A DNA stretch of 64,000 nucleotides from the NCBI GenBank assembly GCA_963791315.1, contig CAWBRQ010000001.1, positions 124,001 through 188,000 on the forward strand, read 5' to 3'. The translations under genes and the position numbers were made by a program. The stretch is from JACCZX01 sp963791315 (GTDB lineage Bacteria; Pseudomonadota; Gammaproteobacteria; Burkholderiales; Burkholderiaceae_F). Shown here piece after piece: positions 1 to 10,727 of the stretch. Positions within the stretch are counted from its first letter, which is position 1, and every line of letters starts with the position of its first letter. The notes under the pieces are model-generated. The model was not told the DNA's origin, did not search any database, and was given only the letters and a program-made list of their open reading frames with translations.

Positions 1-993
1 TGGCTCTTCGATAAAAGCGTTGAACAAGTCTGTGACGATCCGGCGGGCCTTGGTCGACATGCGCATCACGCGATAGTGGCGATACAAGTGATCGTGCAGG
101 AATGATTTGAGTTCATCGGCCTCGCGGCGCATCTCCGCCGAAAAGGCTGCCAGCGGGGGGGCCGCGCGGACGCCGTCGATATCGGTCGGAGCAGCGGCCG
201 CAACACGCCGCCTCGACTCTTCCGTCAGATCGACTACCAGCGTGTTGATCATGCGCCGCACCGTTTCGTGAATCATTCGGCGCTCGGCAAGCGTCGGATA
301 TTCGGTCCGGACACTCGCCGAGTGGCGCGCGAACAGCGGTACTTGTTCGAGTTGCGCCAGCTGCAGCAGGCCGGAGCGCAGACCGTCGTCAATATCATGA
401 TTGCTGTAGGCAATCTCATCCGCTAGGTTTGCGATCTGGGCTTCCAGACTGGGCTGCTGTTTGGTCAGGAATCGCTTACCCACTTCGCCCAAGTCTCGCG
501 CGTTCTTGGCTGAACAATGCTTCAGAATCCCTTCGCGCGTTTCAAAGGTCAGATTGAGCCCGTCAAACGCCGCGTAGCGCTCTTCCAGCACGTCGACCAC
601 CCGCAGCGACTGCAGGTTGTGCTCAAAACCACCGTGCGGCTTCATGCATTCGTGTAACGCATCCTGACCCGCGTGCCCGAATGGTGTATGCCCAAGGTCG
701 TGCGCGAGCGAGATCGCCTCGACTAAGTCCTCGTTCAGCCCCAGGTTGCAAGCCACCGCCCGGCCTATCTGTGCGACTTCGAGCGAGTGGGTCAGCCGTG
801 TCCGAAACAAATCGCCCTCATGATTGACGAAGACCTGCGTCTTGTATTCCAGCCGTCGGAATGCCGCTGAATGGATAATGCGATCGCGATCGCGCTGAAA
901 CTGAGTGCGGCTCACTGGATCCGCTTCACGGTGAAGGCGGCCCCGCGATTGACCGGCGTGCGCCGCAAATGGAGCCAGCGTCGTGTCACTCAT
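1..993 (-). CDS. dgt: deoxyguanosinetriphosphate triphosphohydrolase (dGTPase), 3' end outside window
   Basis: An HD-superfamily hydrolase that splits dGTP into deoxyguanosine and triphosphate in the cytoplasm. The open frame runs from ATG at 993 to the left edge (331 codons, no stop). Visible motifs are HSLEVAQIGR (first HD histidine) near residue 70 and AHDLGHTPFGHAGQ near residue 107, which carries the HD metal ligands. The last residues (HYRVMRMSTKARRIV) also match bacterial dGTPases. The ATG overlaps the aroB stop as ATGA, so the two are translationally coupled. Only the C-terminus is missing. Confidence 0.93.
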   Translation of the reverse strand, partial: MSDTTLAPFAAHAGQSRGRLHREADPVSRTQFQRDRDRIIHSAAFRRLEYKTQVFVNHEGDLFRTRLTHSLEVAQIGRAVACNLGLNEDLVEAISLAHDLGHTPFGHAGQDALHECMKPHGGFEHNLQSLRVVDVLEERYAAFDGLNLTFETREGILKHCSAKNARDLGEVGKRFLTKQQPSLEAQIANLADEIAYSNHDIDDGLRSGLLQLAQLEQVPLFARHSASVRTEYPTLAERRMIHETVRRMINTLVVDLTEESRRRVAAAAPTDIDGVRAAPPLAAFSAEMRREADELKSFLHDHLYRHYRVMRMSTKARRIVTDLFNAFIEEP

Positions 994-2066
994 GTAAATC
1001 CGCGGGCGATCAGCGCCTGCAACAGAAGCGGTTGTGGGACCGTACGTTGCGTTGCGTGGCCGATTCGATCCAGCACGATGAATCGTATCTGGCCGGCTTC
1101 AGTTTTCTTGTCGCCGCGCATCGCTTCGATAGCTGCCAGTGCCGAGAGACCCTCGACTCGCGTCGGTAGACCGGCGCGCGTCACCGCTGTCTCAATCGCT
1201 TGTAGATCGGACCGCGCCAACGTCCCTAGCAGACACGAGAGCTCAGCCGCCAGCACCAAGCCACAGCCGACCGCCTCGCCGTGCAGCCAGCGCGAGTACC
1301 CCGTCATCGCCTCGATCGCGTGCCCAAAGGTGTGACCCAGATTGAGCACCGCACGCTCACCGGCCTCGCGCTCGTCGCGTGCGACGATCGTGGCCTTGAT
1401 CTCGCATGATCCGGCGATCGCGTCCGCAAGCGCCGTCGCATCGTGCGCGCGCATCGATTCGATCGACCGCGCCATCCGCTCGAAGTAGTCGGGATCTGCG
1501 ACCAAGCCGTGCTTCAGAACTTCGGCCAGGCCTGCTGACAGTTCGCGCGGCGGCAGCGTCTGTAGCGTATCGGTGTCGCTGATAACTGCCGACGGTTGGT
1601 GAAATGCCCCGACCAGGTTCTTGCCACTGGGATGATTGATCCCGGTCTTGCCGCCTACCGATGAGTCAACTTGCGCCAGCAACGTCGTGGGTACCTGCAC
1701 GTAACGAATGCCGCGCATGAAGATCGATGCGGCGAAGCCGGCGACATCTCCAACGACCCCACCGCCGAGCGCGATGATGATTCCGCGTCGATCGACGCGC
1801 GCATTTACCAAAGCATCCAAAACTTGCGATACCGCAATCCATTGCTTGTGCTGCTCGCCGTCCGACAGTTCAATCAGAGCAGTCGGCAGTCCTGACAGCG
1901 CACGCTGCGCACGCTGCGCGTAAAGAGGCCCTACGACTGTGTTGGTAACGATCGCAATCGAGGTCGGTTCCAGTGGCGCAATGAATTCATGCAGCCGATC
2001 GAGCAAGCCGCCGCCAATCGCGATCGGATACGAACGTTCCTTCAGATTGACCGTGATACAGCGCAT
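990..2066 (-). CDS. aroB: 3-dehydroquinate synthase
   Basis: Second step of the shikimate pathway: converts DAHP to 3-dehydroquinate using NAD and a divalent metal. The 358-aa length is normal. The NAD-binding loop ALGGGVVGDVAGFAAS lies near residue 100, followed by VPTTLLAQVDSSVGGKTGIN. The metal-site segment LNLGHTFGHAIE is near residue 240 and LHGEAV near 260. It is downstream of aroK by about 40 bp and overlaps dgt by four bases, giving an aroK-aroB-dgt operon. The frame is intact. Confidence 0.97.
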   Translation of the reverse strand: MRCITVNLKERSYPIAIGGGLLDRLHEFIAPLEPTSIAIVTNTVVGPLYAQRAQRALSGLPTALIELSDGEQHKQWIAVSQVLDALVNARVDRRGIIIALGGGVVGDVAGFAASIFMRGIRYVQVPTTLLAQVDSSVGGKTGINHPSGKNLVGAFHQPSAVISDTDTLQTLPPRELSAGLAEVLKHGLVADPDYFERMARSIESMRAHDATALADAIAGSCEIKATIVARDEREAGERAVLNLGHTFGHAIEAMTGYSRWLHGEAVGCGLVLAAELSCLLGTLARSDLQAIETAVTRAGLPTRVEGLSALAAIEAMRGDKKTEAGQIRFIVLDRIGHATQRTVPQPLLLQALIARGFT

Positions 2067-2105
2067 GCGTCAGTTTAAGTCGCGCGCGCGAAACGCTCTT
2101 ACTGA

Positions 2106-2648
2106 TCAGGCGCTTCGAATGGCTATCGCTCTTAGTTGTGGATGCTCTAGGAGCCGCGCCACAAGTCGACGCGGATTCGACGCGGCAGACTGAAAAACCA
2201 GATGCGCCGCCTTTTCATACAGGGGCTCTCGCTCGGCCAGCAACTGATCGATCCGCGCGCGGGGATTTGCGGTTTGCAGCAATGGTCGCGACCGATCCTG
2301 GCGCGTGCGCCGAAAAATCTCATCGGCGCTCGCGCGCAGGTAAATCACCAAGCCACGCTCGCGCATCGACTGAGAGACCTGTGCGTCGAGGACCGCTCCG
2401 CCGCCGGTCGCCAGCACAATGCCAGCACGCTGCGTCAGATCGTCCAGCAATCCAATCTCACGCCGTCGAAAGCCCGCTTCGCCCTCGATTTCGAAAATCG
2501 TCGGAATCGGAACACCGCTTCGCGCCTCCAGTTCCCGATCCGCATCGATGAACTGGTAGTTCAACTGCTGCGCGAGCAGTCTGCCGACGGTTGACTTGCC
2601 GGCCCCCATCATGCCGATCAGGAACACGGAACGCAGATCGGTTTGCAT
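2106..2648 (-). CDS. aroK: shikimate kinase
   Basis: Phosphorylates shikimate to shikimate-3-phosphate with ATP. The protein is 180 aa. It has the Walker A GMMGAGKSTVGR at residues 12-23, the shikimate-binding DADRELEARSG near 35, the GGGAVL loop near 80 and the lid segment RTRQDRSRPLL near 115. It is the first gene after the pilQ terminator, in the usual betaproteobacterial order pilQ-aroK-aroB. The frame is intact. Confidence 0.97.
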   Translation of the reverse strand: MQTDLRSVFLIGMMGAGKSTVGRLLAQQLNYQFIDADRELEARSGVPIPTIFEIEGEAGFRRREIGLLDDLTQRAGIVLATGGGAVLDAQVSQSMRERGLVIYLRASADEIFRRTRQDRSRPLLQTANPRARIDQLLAEREPLYEKAAHLVFQSAASNPRRLVARLLEHPQLRAIAIRSA

Positions 2649-2673
2649 GGTTGGCGCGTCATCGGCGCTGCGG

Positions 2674-2705
2674 AAAAAAAAGAGCCGCGCAAGCGGCCCT
2701 TTTTT
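2674..2705 (-). terminator. Rho-independent terminator after pilQ
   Basis: A GC-rich hairpin (GGGCCGC, loop TTGC, GCGGCTC, with one G-U pair) lies between an A-run and a T-run, so it could act in both directions. On the minus strand it follows the pilQ stop by about 15 bases and precedes aroK, which separates the pil operon from the aro genes. Confidence 0.85.
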
Positions 2706-2720
2706 ATGCAGGCATGGAAC

Positions 2721-4904
2721 TCAACGCATCGCCGCGTTAACACGCTCCGATATGACGCGCGGCGTAATGAAGATGATCAGCTCGGTGCGGTCGTTGACCG
2801 TCTGCGTGTTCTTGAACAGATTGCCGACTACCGGAAGATCGCCCAAAGAACGGAACTTTGGTAACGGTTACGCGCTCCTGCTGCTCGTAGATTCCGCCGA
2901 GCACGACAGTGCCGCCGTTTTCCACCAAAACTTGCGTCTGCACATTTTTCGTATCGATCGCGGGGCCGGCAGTTGTCTCTTGTCCACGGGTGTCCTTGTT
3001 GACTTTGACATCCATGAAAATCGCGCCCTCAGGAGTGATCTGCGGCGTGACTTCAAGCTTCAACACCGCCTTGCGGAACGCTACTGACGTTGCGCCGCTC
3101 GACGTCGCCTGTTGATACGGGAATCTCCGTTCCCTGCTCGATGACCGCCTTGACCTTGTCTGCAGTCACAACGCGAGGGCTGGAAATAACCTTGCCTCGA
3201 CCGTCGGCTTCAAGAGCTGAAAGTTCAAGATTGAGAAGCCGCGTCAGGCTGCTATTAAATAGAGTCAAGTTGAATGAACCCGGCAAGAACCCTCCGATAC
3301 CGGACGCCGGAAGGTTGACCTGATTCGAGTTGACCACGGTTACGCCGCCGATACTCCCTCCGACGCCGCCGGTAGTGGTGGTGCCCGGTAGGTTTGGCAG
3401 AATATTTTGTCCGCCGACTGCCGTTTCGTTCGTAATTCGCCCGTAACCGAAGCGCACACCCAGGTTGCGACTGAACTTATCATCCGCCTCGACGATGCGC
3501 GCCTCGATCAGCACCTGCGGCACCGGAATATCGATTCTCTGCAGCAGCCTGCGCACGTCTTCGAGTCGTGCGGTCGTGTCCTGCACGAAAATCTGATTGG
3601 TGCGCACGTCGACCGCCACACTGCCGCGCTTCGAAATAAGGCGTTGTTTCTCATCGCTCAACAACTTGCGCACGTCCTCCGCCTTCTGATAGTTGACGAC
3701 GAAGGCTTCGGAACGCAGCGGCTCCAGGTCCGCTATCTGATTACGCGATTCGAGTTCGAGCTTTTCCTTCGCAGCAATTTCGTCACGCGGCGCAACCAGC
3801 ACGACGTTGCCGTTCTTGCGCATGTCCAGACCTTTGCTCTGCAAGATAATGTCGAGCGCCTGATCCCAGGGAACGTCCTTTAACCGCAACGTGATCGTGC
3901 CGCCGACCGAATCACTGGTAATGATGTTCAGATTCGTGAAATCGGCAATCACCTGCAGCAGAGAGCGCACGTCGACGTTCTGGAAGTTCAGCGACAAGCG
4001 CTCGCCTTGGTAGCCCTGCCGTGTGCCCTGGAACAGTCGCGTCGGATCCTCGCGCACCGGCCGCACTTCGAGCACGAAACGCGTATCGCTTTGGTAGGCG
4101 TTGTGTTCCCACACGCCGCGCGGTTCGACTGACCAGGCGCGCGTTGTTTCCTTGCTGGCTCGCTGTGAGCTGCGCCACCGGAGTTGCAAAATCCGATACG
4201 TCGAGCCGGCGCTTCAAGCTATCCGGCAACGTCGTGTTCTGAAAATCGACGATGACGCTATTCCCCTGCTGCCGAATATCGACGTTGGTGTTCGGGTCGG
4301 ACAAATCGACGACCACCCGACCTTCGTTCTCGGCGCCGCGGCGGAAGTCGATCCCGCGCAAGGAACGGCCGCCAGTGAAGGCAGAGGGACCGGCGGTCAC
4401 CGGTGCTGCGCCTGACGGTGACGCTTGCGCGGCTGTCGCCGGCGCCGTACCCGGCGCGGCGCGGAAGGTGCTCGTATCCGCAGCGCCTCCCAGCGCAACC
4501 AGCACGCGCTTGCCCTCAACTGACACGGTGTGCGTCATCGCCCGCTTCAGATTCACTACGACGCGGGAACGACCTCCGGATTGCACAACATTGACCGAGC
4601 GCACGTCGCCCTGGTTCAGCTCGACCATGTTCTTGCCCAGTCCGTTCACCGTCGCCGGCATATCGAGCGCGACGCGCGCGGGGTTTGCTACGGAAAAGCT
4701 CGCAGGCACACCCTGTGGCGCATTCTTCAATTCGATGCTGACCACCACGCCGTTGCTCGTTTGAATGGCGTCTACACGTTCGATTGCATTGCCTGGATCA
4801 CTGGCTGCAGTCTGCGCGGATGCCACGGACGCCGTTGCAATCAAGCCCAGCATCGCCGCCAATCGCGACAAGCACACGGCCACATTTTGGACACTGATAC
4901 TCAT
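2721..4904 (-). CDS. pilQ: type IV pilus secretin PilQ (frameshifted in this sequence)
   Basis: Outer-membrane secretin through which the type IV pilus passes. Three frames join into about 727 aa. The first piece has a signal peptide and two AMIN-type peptidoglycan-binding regions (about residues 40-130 and 175-250). The second has the STN/N0 segment (LSLNFQNVDVRSLLQVIADF), the N1 domain and the start of the secretin barrel. The last piece has the secretin core (LEVTPQITPEG, GGTVVLGGIYEQQ). Frame changes occur near 4130, 3075 and 2845, and the true stop is the TGA at 2721-2723. The ATG at 4904 overlaps the pilP stop. The breaks look like single-base errors. Confidence 0.92.
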
Positions 4905-5482
4905 CGCTTGCTCCCTTGTTGCCCGGATTGCCTCTGGGCGGCTTCCTGAAGTTCCAGCTTGGTGGGCCTCTCGATCCATTCGCCGGCGGCGTCCTGAACG
5001 ATTTCCTTCAGGTCCACTTCGGTTTCAGAAATCTTCGTGACCAATCCAAAATTTTGTCCCATGTAGTTGCCACGACGAACCATAAACGTTTGCCCGGCGG
5101 CGTCGATCAGTGCCACCTGATTTCCGGCTTGGCGCAGAGTACCGACCATCCTCAACTGATCCAACGGGTACCCTTCGAGCATTTCACGGCGGCGATCGAG
5201 ATCCGGCCTGATAGAACTTGTGCTCGCCCGCGATTGCGCCTGCCTGGCAGCGGCCAGAATCATCTTCTGCGGATCGAACGGATCAATCAGTGCTTTCGCC
5301 TCATAGCTGAACGGCGTGAATTGCTTCGGCTCCGGCACCGGCTGCGTCGTCGGCCGCATGGTCTTGCGCGTATCGTCCATCCACGCGCGCAATTCGGTTT
5401 CATTGCCACCGCCGCAAGCCGCCAACAGCAAGGTGACGGCGGTCATTGCGCCAAAGCTCACAGGAAGCAGGGAGCGTGTCAT
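4901..5482 (-). CDS. pilP: type IV pilus assembly lipoprotein PilP
   Basis: Inner-membrane lipoprotein that links the PilMNO alignment complex to the PilQ secretin. The N-terminus is a lipoprotein signal with lipobox LLAAC, making Cys23 the lipidated residue. The rest is a flexible linker followed by the C-terminal beta-sandwich homology domain (LRMVGTLRQAGNQVALIDA, then GQNFGLVTKI). At 193 aa it has the usual length. Its start overlaps the pilO stop and its stop overlaps the pilQ start (ATGA at both junctions). Confidence 0.94.
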   Translation of the reverse strand: MTRSLLPVSFGAMTAVTLLLAACGGGNETELRAWMDDTRKTMRPTTQPVPEPKQFTPFSYEAKALIDPFDPQKMILAAARQAQSRASTSSIRPDLDRRREMLEGYPLDQLRMVGTLRQAGNQVALIDAAGQTFMVRRGNYMGQNFGLVTKISETEVDLKEIVQDAAGEWIERPTKLELQEAAQRQSGQQGSKR

Positions 5483-6129
5483 TTACCGGCCCCTTTCTTC
5501 TCAGCCTTGGCCTTGGCGGCTCGCTGCGCAGCGAGTTCTTCAGGGTCGAGATATCGATATGTCTTGGCCGTGGCGTCAAATGTCAAGGTACCGCCCTTGC
5601 CAGCCTGTACGTTGACATTGTTCAACGTGACGATCCGGGGCAGGTTGGCAATGTCGCTCGCAAACGCGCCTAGGTCGTGGTACTTGCCCGTTACCTTGAC
5701 CGCGATCGGAAGCTCGGCGTAGTACTCACGGACGTTGGTCTGGCCGGGACGGAACAATTCAAAGTCAAGCCCGCGGCCGACACCGGCCTGGTTAATGTCT
5801 GACAGCAGCGCATCCATCTCGGACTTGCTGGGCAACTGCTTCTCCAGCGTTAACACATACTGACTGACCTGCTCGCGCTGTTTACGCAATTCCTCAAGAT
5901 TGACAGCCTGCTGCAGCTTGCCCTTGTACTCATCTTTCAGCTTCTGTTCTTCGGCCTGCAGCTGCTCGAGTTGGTCTTTCTGACCACTCCAAAGACCGAA
6001 CCAGCCACCTACCGCGCAGACCACGATCAGGAACAGCCACATCGCGATGCGCGGTGCCGCCGGCCATGAGCCAACATTGTCCAGGCTCAAGCCTTGAAAC
6101 TGTGATGCCAAACTACGACCGGTTGCCAT
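5479..6129 (-). CDS. pilO: type IV pilus inner-membrane protein PilO
   Basis: Bitopic inner-membrane protein that pairs with PilN. It has a short cytoplasmic N-terminus, one membrane segment at about residues 28-47, a coiled coil at about 50-100 (QLEQLQAEEQKLKDEYKGK), then a ferredoxin-like periplasmic domain (LFRPGQTNVREYYAELPIAVKV). The 216-aa length is typical. The C-terminus is Lys/Ala-rich. It starts 13 bases after pilN and its stop overlaps pilP. Confidence 0.94.
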   Translation of the reverse strand: MATGRSLASQFQGLSLDNVGSWPAAPRIAMWLFLIVVCAVGGWFGLWSGQKDQLEQLQAEEQKLKDEYKGKLQQAVNLEELRKQREQVSQYVLTLEKQLPSKSEMDALLSDINQAGVGRGLDFELFRPGQTNVREYYAELPIAVKVTGKYHDLGAFASDIANLPRIVTLNNVNVQAGKGGTLTFDATAKTYRYLDPEELAAQRAAKAKAEKKGAGK

Positions 6130-6142
6130 CGATTCCTCGTTC

Positions 6143-6844
6143 CTACTTGTTTGCGGGCGCTGCAGGTACAGGCGCCGAAGACGACGTAATGTTGGGCGTC
6201 GATTGCACGGCGGTGGGTACCGGGCCCGTCGGCACTAGCGTCGACCTCGCGCCCGGCTGCGCCTGCATCAGCGCACGCTCCGGTGTCTGCTTCAGCGAAA
6301 AATTCAGCGAGAACTCAAATACGCGGCGATTGATGCCCTGCGGGCCGGCACCGGCGACCTTAATCTCGATCAATTCAGGACGCTCAAGAACGCGCGAGTT
6401 GTTCTGCAAGTTGCGCAGGAACTCCGATACGCGCTCGTTGGACGCAGCCCAGCCGCTTACGTTGACTCTCCGGTCTTCCTGCTTGATGCCACGCAGATAG
6501 ATACCTTCGGGCACCTGCTTGGCAACTTCGTCGATCAGATAGACAGGTAAATTGCGATCGGCTTGCAGGTCCTCGACCGCGCGCTGACGCGCGCGTAAGC
6601 CGTCGATCTCGGCGCGCAGCGATGCGATTTCCTTGATCTGGGTATCGAGCTTGCGGTTTTCCGCGCGGATAAATTCGTTGCGCGACTCCTGGTTCGAGAT
6701 ATAGCCCTGCAGCACGGTCCACACGACCGCGATCATCAACAGACCGGCCACGACCGAAAGCCCGGTCATGAACCAGAAGACTTTTTTCTGCCGCTCGCGT
6801 CTCGCTTCGCGATGCGGTAATAGATTGACGCGCGGTGTAGTCAT
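6143..6844 (-). CDS. pilN: type IV pilus inner-membrane protein PilN
   Basis: Partner of PilO and PilM. The start MTTPRVNLLPHRE carries the conserved INLLPHR-type peptide that docks into the PilM cleft, and its ATG overlaps the pilM stop (ATGA), so this start is preferred over the in-frame one 30 bases upstream. One membrane helix lies at about residues 24-44, followed by a coiled coil and a periplasmic domain. The Pro/Ala/Ser-rich C-terminal tail (about the last 35 residues) is low complexity. Confidence 0.94.
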   Translation of the reverse strand: MTTPRVNLLPHREARRERQKKVFWFMTGLSVVAGLLMIAVVWTVLQGYISNQESRNEFIRAENRKLDTQIKEIASLRAEIDGLRARQRAVEDLQADRNLPVYLIDEVAKQVPEGIYLRGIKQEDRRVNVSGWAASNERVSEFLRNLQNNSRVLERPELIEIKVAGAGPQGINRRVFEFSLNFSLKQTPERALMQAQPGARSTLVPTGPVPTAVQSTPNITSSSAPVPAAPANK

Positions 6845-7917
6845 CGGTCGAACCTCCGCATTGCCAACCCGCACGGCGTTAGCAGCGCTGGCGCGTCGAG
6901 CCTCAACTGCTTCTCGCGAATGTTGGAGGAAATCTCCATCCCTTTGAATGGCGAGATCACCGACGCAGGGACCTGCGAGCGCTCCATTAGCGCTTCGGGC
7001 AGGCCGCTGAGTACCGCCGAGCCACCAGCCAACATGATTTGGTCGACACGGCTGTACGGCGTCGACGTAAAGAAGAACTGCAAGGCACGCGTGATCTCGA
7101 TCGTCGCGGTATCTATAAAGGGTTTCAACACCGCGGTTTCATAGTCGGCCGGTAGATCACCACTGCGTTTTTTCTGTTCGGCTTCCTCGCTCGGAATGCC
7201 ATAGGTACGTGAAATGTCACCGGTCAGCTGCTGCCCCCCGAACGGTTGTTCGCGTTCGTAGATAGCTTCGCCGTCATGCATCACGGTGACGCTCGTCGTG
7301 TTTGCTCCGATGTAGAACACCGCGATGACCAGGCCCTCGCCATTGTTGGGTAGCTGTTCGATCAGCCGCTCGATCGCCGAGCGTGCCGAGTACGACTCGA
7401 CGTCCACCACCATCGGCTTTAACCCCGCCGCTTGGGCCACCGCCACGCGATCCTCAACTTTTTCCTTACGCGAAGCTGCAATAAGGACTTCGACGTCGTC
7501 CGGCGCGTTAGGGATAGCACCCAACACCTGAAAGTCCAGGCTGACTTCATCGAGCGCGAATGGAATGTATTGATTGGCTTCACTCTCGACCTGCATCTCA
7601 AGCTCTTCTTCGCGCAGGTTCGCCGGCAACGCAATTCGCTTTGTGATGACAGCCGACGCCGGCAATGCCATGGCGACGTTTTTCACTTTGCCGCCCGCGC
7701 GGCGCCAGGCTCGCCTCACCGCTTCGGCCACGACGTCGATCTTGTCGACGTTGCCGTCAACAACCGACCCGCGTGGCAGCGGCTCGATGGCATAGCGCTC
7801 GAGGCGCAATGTGCCCTTGCCGGCCTCGGACAACTCGACGATCTTCACGCTCGACGAGCCGATATCAAGACCAATCAGAGGCGGCGCTTTAGGTGCAAAA
7901 GGCAGATCAAAGGCCAA
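6841..7917 (-). CDS. pilM: type IV pilus actin-like ATPase PilM
   Basis: Cytoplasmic actin-like protein that anchors the PilN N-terminus and helps align the pilus machine. The phosphate-1 motif LIGLDIGSSSVKIVEL is near residue 15, phosphate-2 FYIGANTTSVTV near 205 and the adenosine motif LAGGSAVLSGL near 305. The length of 358 aa is normal. The start is a TTG: an in-frame TGA lies 14 codons upstream with no ATG or GTG between, and GGGAG sits about 7 bases before the TTG. It is the first gene of pilMNOPQ. Confidence 0.94.
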   Translation of the reverse strand: MAFDLPFAPKAPPLIGLDIGSSSVKIVELSEAGKGTLRLERYAIEPLPRGSVVDGNVDKIDVVAEAVRRAWRRAGGKVKNVAMALPASAVITKRIALPANLREEELEMQVESEANQYIPFALDEVSLDFQVLGAIPNAPDDVEVLIAASRKEKVEDRVAVAQAAGLKPMVVDVESYSARSAIERLIEQLPNNGEGLVIAVFYIGANTTSVTVMHDGEAIYEREQPFGGQQLTGDISRTYGIPSEEAEQKKRSGDLPADYETAVLKPFIDTATIEITRALQFFFTSTPYSRVDQIMLAGGSAVLSGLPEALMERSQVPASVISPFKGMEISSNIREKQLRLDAPALLTPCGLAMRRFDR

Positions 7918-8319
7918 GGCGATACTCCCAGCAGGCGTCGCTTGAACGAGTGCTCAACCGCGCACTCCGTGAATCGGCAAGACAATGAGCGAAGGAAAAC
8001 GGATCTCCGTCTCCTCGGTCCCCCAAGATCCCAATCGGCACGGCCGGATCGGAACCCCGTTTTTCCTTATGTTTCGAGCGTTTACCGCAGATTTATTGCA
8101 CGCTACGCGAAATCCTATCAACATACGCAAAAGCCACACAAGCCCCGTGTTCGGCCTAATCGTGCCCTCTTTGAGGGATTAACAACGAACATCTGTCGCT
8201 AGCCGGCGTCCAACGTGAGGTTTGCCCTGAACGCGCTTGCGCCATACCGACTCCTATAATCTCGTACTCTCTCAGCAGCGAAGCGCAAAAAAGCGGTCGC
8301 TCACACGCCTAACTCGCCG
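7918..8319. promoter_or_regulatory. divergent intergenic region between pilM and ponA
   Basis: About 400 bases without a convincing gene. On the plus strand a consensus -10 TATAAT lies at 8255-8260, about 60 bases before ponA, but the matching -35 is weak. No clear -35/-10 pair was found for pilM on the minus strand. No repeat or RNA gene was recognised. Confidence 0.55.
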
Positions 8320-10721
8320 TTGCGAACGCCGGTCACCACAAAACACGTGAGCTCCCGCAATTCCGACAATTACGATGACGAAGCACCACGCGCACCGCTG
8401 GCGTGGTATTGGCGCGCCCTGAGGATCCTGGGGGTCGTCGCCGCCGGCGGGATCGCCACCGGCCTGCTGCTCGGCACGTTCGTTTTCGCAATTGTCTATT
8501 CGAACTTGCCGCCCATCGATGCGTTAACGGACTACCGGCCCAAAATTCCGTTGCGGGTGTGGACCGCTGACGGAATACTGATTGGGGAGTTCGGCGAAGA
8601 GCGCCGAGAGTTCGTGCCATTGGCAGAAATTCCGGACGAATTGAAAAAGGCGATCCTGGCGGCGGAGGACGACAGCTTTTATCAACATCATGGCGTCGAC
8701 TACGCAGGGCTCGCGCGGGCGTTTGTATCCAACTTTGCCTCGGGCCGACGCGGCCAAGGTGGCAGCACGATCACGATGCAGCTTGCGCGAACGTTCTTTC
8801 TAAGCTCGGAGCGCAGCTACGTGCGCAAGCTTTACGAAATTGCGCTCGCGTACAAGATCGAGTCGTCGCTCTCGAAGGACCGTATCTTCGAGGTGTATGC
8901 CAATCAGATTTTTCTCGGGCAGCGCGCTTACGGATTTGCGTCCGCGTCGCAGATCTACTTTGGCAAGAAGCTGAAGGATTTGACCACCGCCGAGATCGCG
9001 ACGCTCGCCGGTTTGCCGGTCGCTCCGGCCACCTACAACCCGTTCGTCAATCCAAAGCGCGCCAGGGGACGGCAGCAATATGTCCTAGCGCGCATGCTCC
9101 AGCTCGAATTACATCGACCAGGCGACGCATGACGCAGCGCTGGCGCAGGAGCTAAAGCCGCGCGCCGCCAATTACGCAGTCGAACAGGCGTTCAAGGTAC
9201 GCCTACATGCCGAATATGCAGCCGAGCTGGCGCGCCAGCTGGTGTTCGAGGTGTTTCGCGACGAGACGTATACGCGTGGTTTGAACGTATTTACGACATT
9301 GCGCAAGGACGACCAGGAAACGGCATACGCGGCGTTACGTACTGCAAGTGCTCGCCTATGACCGCAAGTACGGCTACCGGGGTCCGGAAGCCTTTATTGA
9401 GCTGCACGCCGATCCCACCGTGCGCGAACAGCGTATCGAAGATGCATTGATCGAAGCAATCGACAGCCCCAATCTGGTGCCTGCGGTCGTGCTCGAGGCA
9501 ACTTCCGCAGCAGTCAAGGCGATGGTGCAAGGCGGCTCGACGATCGAGATCAAGGCGGACGGTTTGCGATTTGCCGCACCGTCGTTGTCTGCCAAAGCCC
9601 AGCCAAATCGCAAGATCGTTCCGGGTGCCGTGATTCGAGTTACGCGCGACGACAAGGGAATCTGGCAAATCGTTCAGTTGCCACAGGTCGAGGCTGCATT
9701 CGTCGCCGCAAGCTCGAAGGATGGGCAGGTCAAGGCGCTGGTCGGAGGATTCGACTTCAACCTGAACAAGTTCAACCACGTGACGCAGGCGTGGCGTCAG
9801 CCGGGCTCGAGCTTTAAGCCGTTCATTTACTCGGCGTCGCTTGAAAAGGGCTTCATGCCGAGCACGCTGATAAACGACGCACCGATCAGCATCGATCCGA
9901 ATCTGACCGGCGGCCAGCTTTGGGAGCCCAAAAACTACGACGGCAAGTTCGATGGTCCGATGCGTCTGCGGCAGGGACTGGCACGATCAAAAAATCTGGT
10001 TTCGGTTCGCATCCTGCAGGCAATTGGCCCGCGCTACGCGCAAGACTGGATTACCCGATTTGGCTTCGACGCGGAAAGGCACCCGGCGTACCTGACGATG
10101 GCGCTCGGCGCGGGTGCGGTGACACCGTGGCAGATGCTCAATGCCTACTCGATATTCGCCAACGGCGGTTATCGGACCAATATGCATCTGGTCGCCAAGA
10201 TCACTGATGCAACGGGCAAAGTGCTGATGGAAGCCAAGCCGCTGCAGGCAGGCGATGAAACCAATCGCGTGCTCGGCGCTCGCAACGCTTTCCTGATGGA
10301 CAGCCTGCTGAAGGATGTGGCCCGCTACGGCACCGCGGCCCGCGCCGGTAGCACGCTAAAGAGACCCGATATCGCCGGCAAGACGGGGACGACCAACGAC
10401 TCGCATGACGCATGGTTTGCAGGCTATGGCGGTGATCTGGTGGCAGTTGGATGGATGGGTTTCGATCAGCCGCGCCCATTGGGCGAGCGCGAAACCGGCG
10501 GCGGCCTTGCGTTGCCGATCTGGATTTCATACATGGCCAAAGCCCTTAAAGGCGTGCCTGAAATAACGCGCGAGGTTCCCAGTGGCGTCGTCAATCTAGG
10601 CGGCGAGTTCTACTTCGTCGAGCATCAGCCCGGACAAGGAGTGGCTAGCGTCGGCCTGGACGACATGCTACCTCCGGAGGAGCAGGTCAAACGCGAGTCC
10701 GTGCGTGAACAGATTTTTTAG
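8320..10721 (+). CDS. ponA: penicillin-binding protein 1A, bifunctional transglycosylase/transpeptidase (frameshifted)
   Basis: Class A PBP that polymerises and crosslinks peptidoglycan at the inner membrane. One N-terminal membrane helix (about residues 38-62). The GT51 domain has the catalytic-Glu motif AAEDDSFYQHHG (about residue 117), GGSTITMQLAR and SKDRIFEVYANQIFLG. The transpeptidase has SxxK in GSSFKPF (about residue 495), SKN, and KTG in GKTGTTNDSHDAWF. Two indels, near 9100 and near 9340, split it into three frames; joined length is about 800 aa. Start choices are TTG at 8320 or GTG at 8347. Also called mrcA. Confidence 0.95.
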
Positions 10722-10727
10722 CGTGCC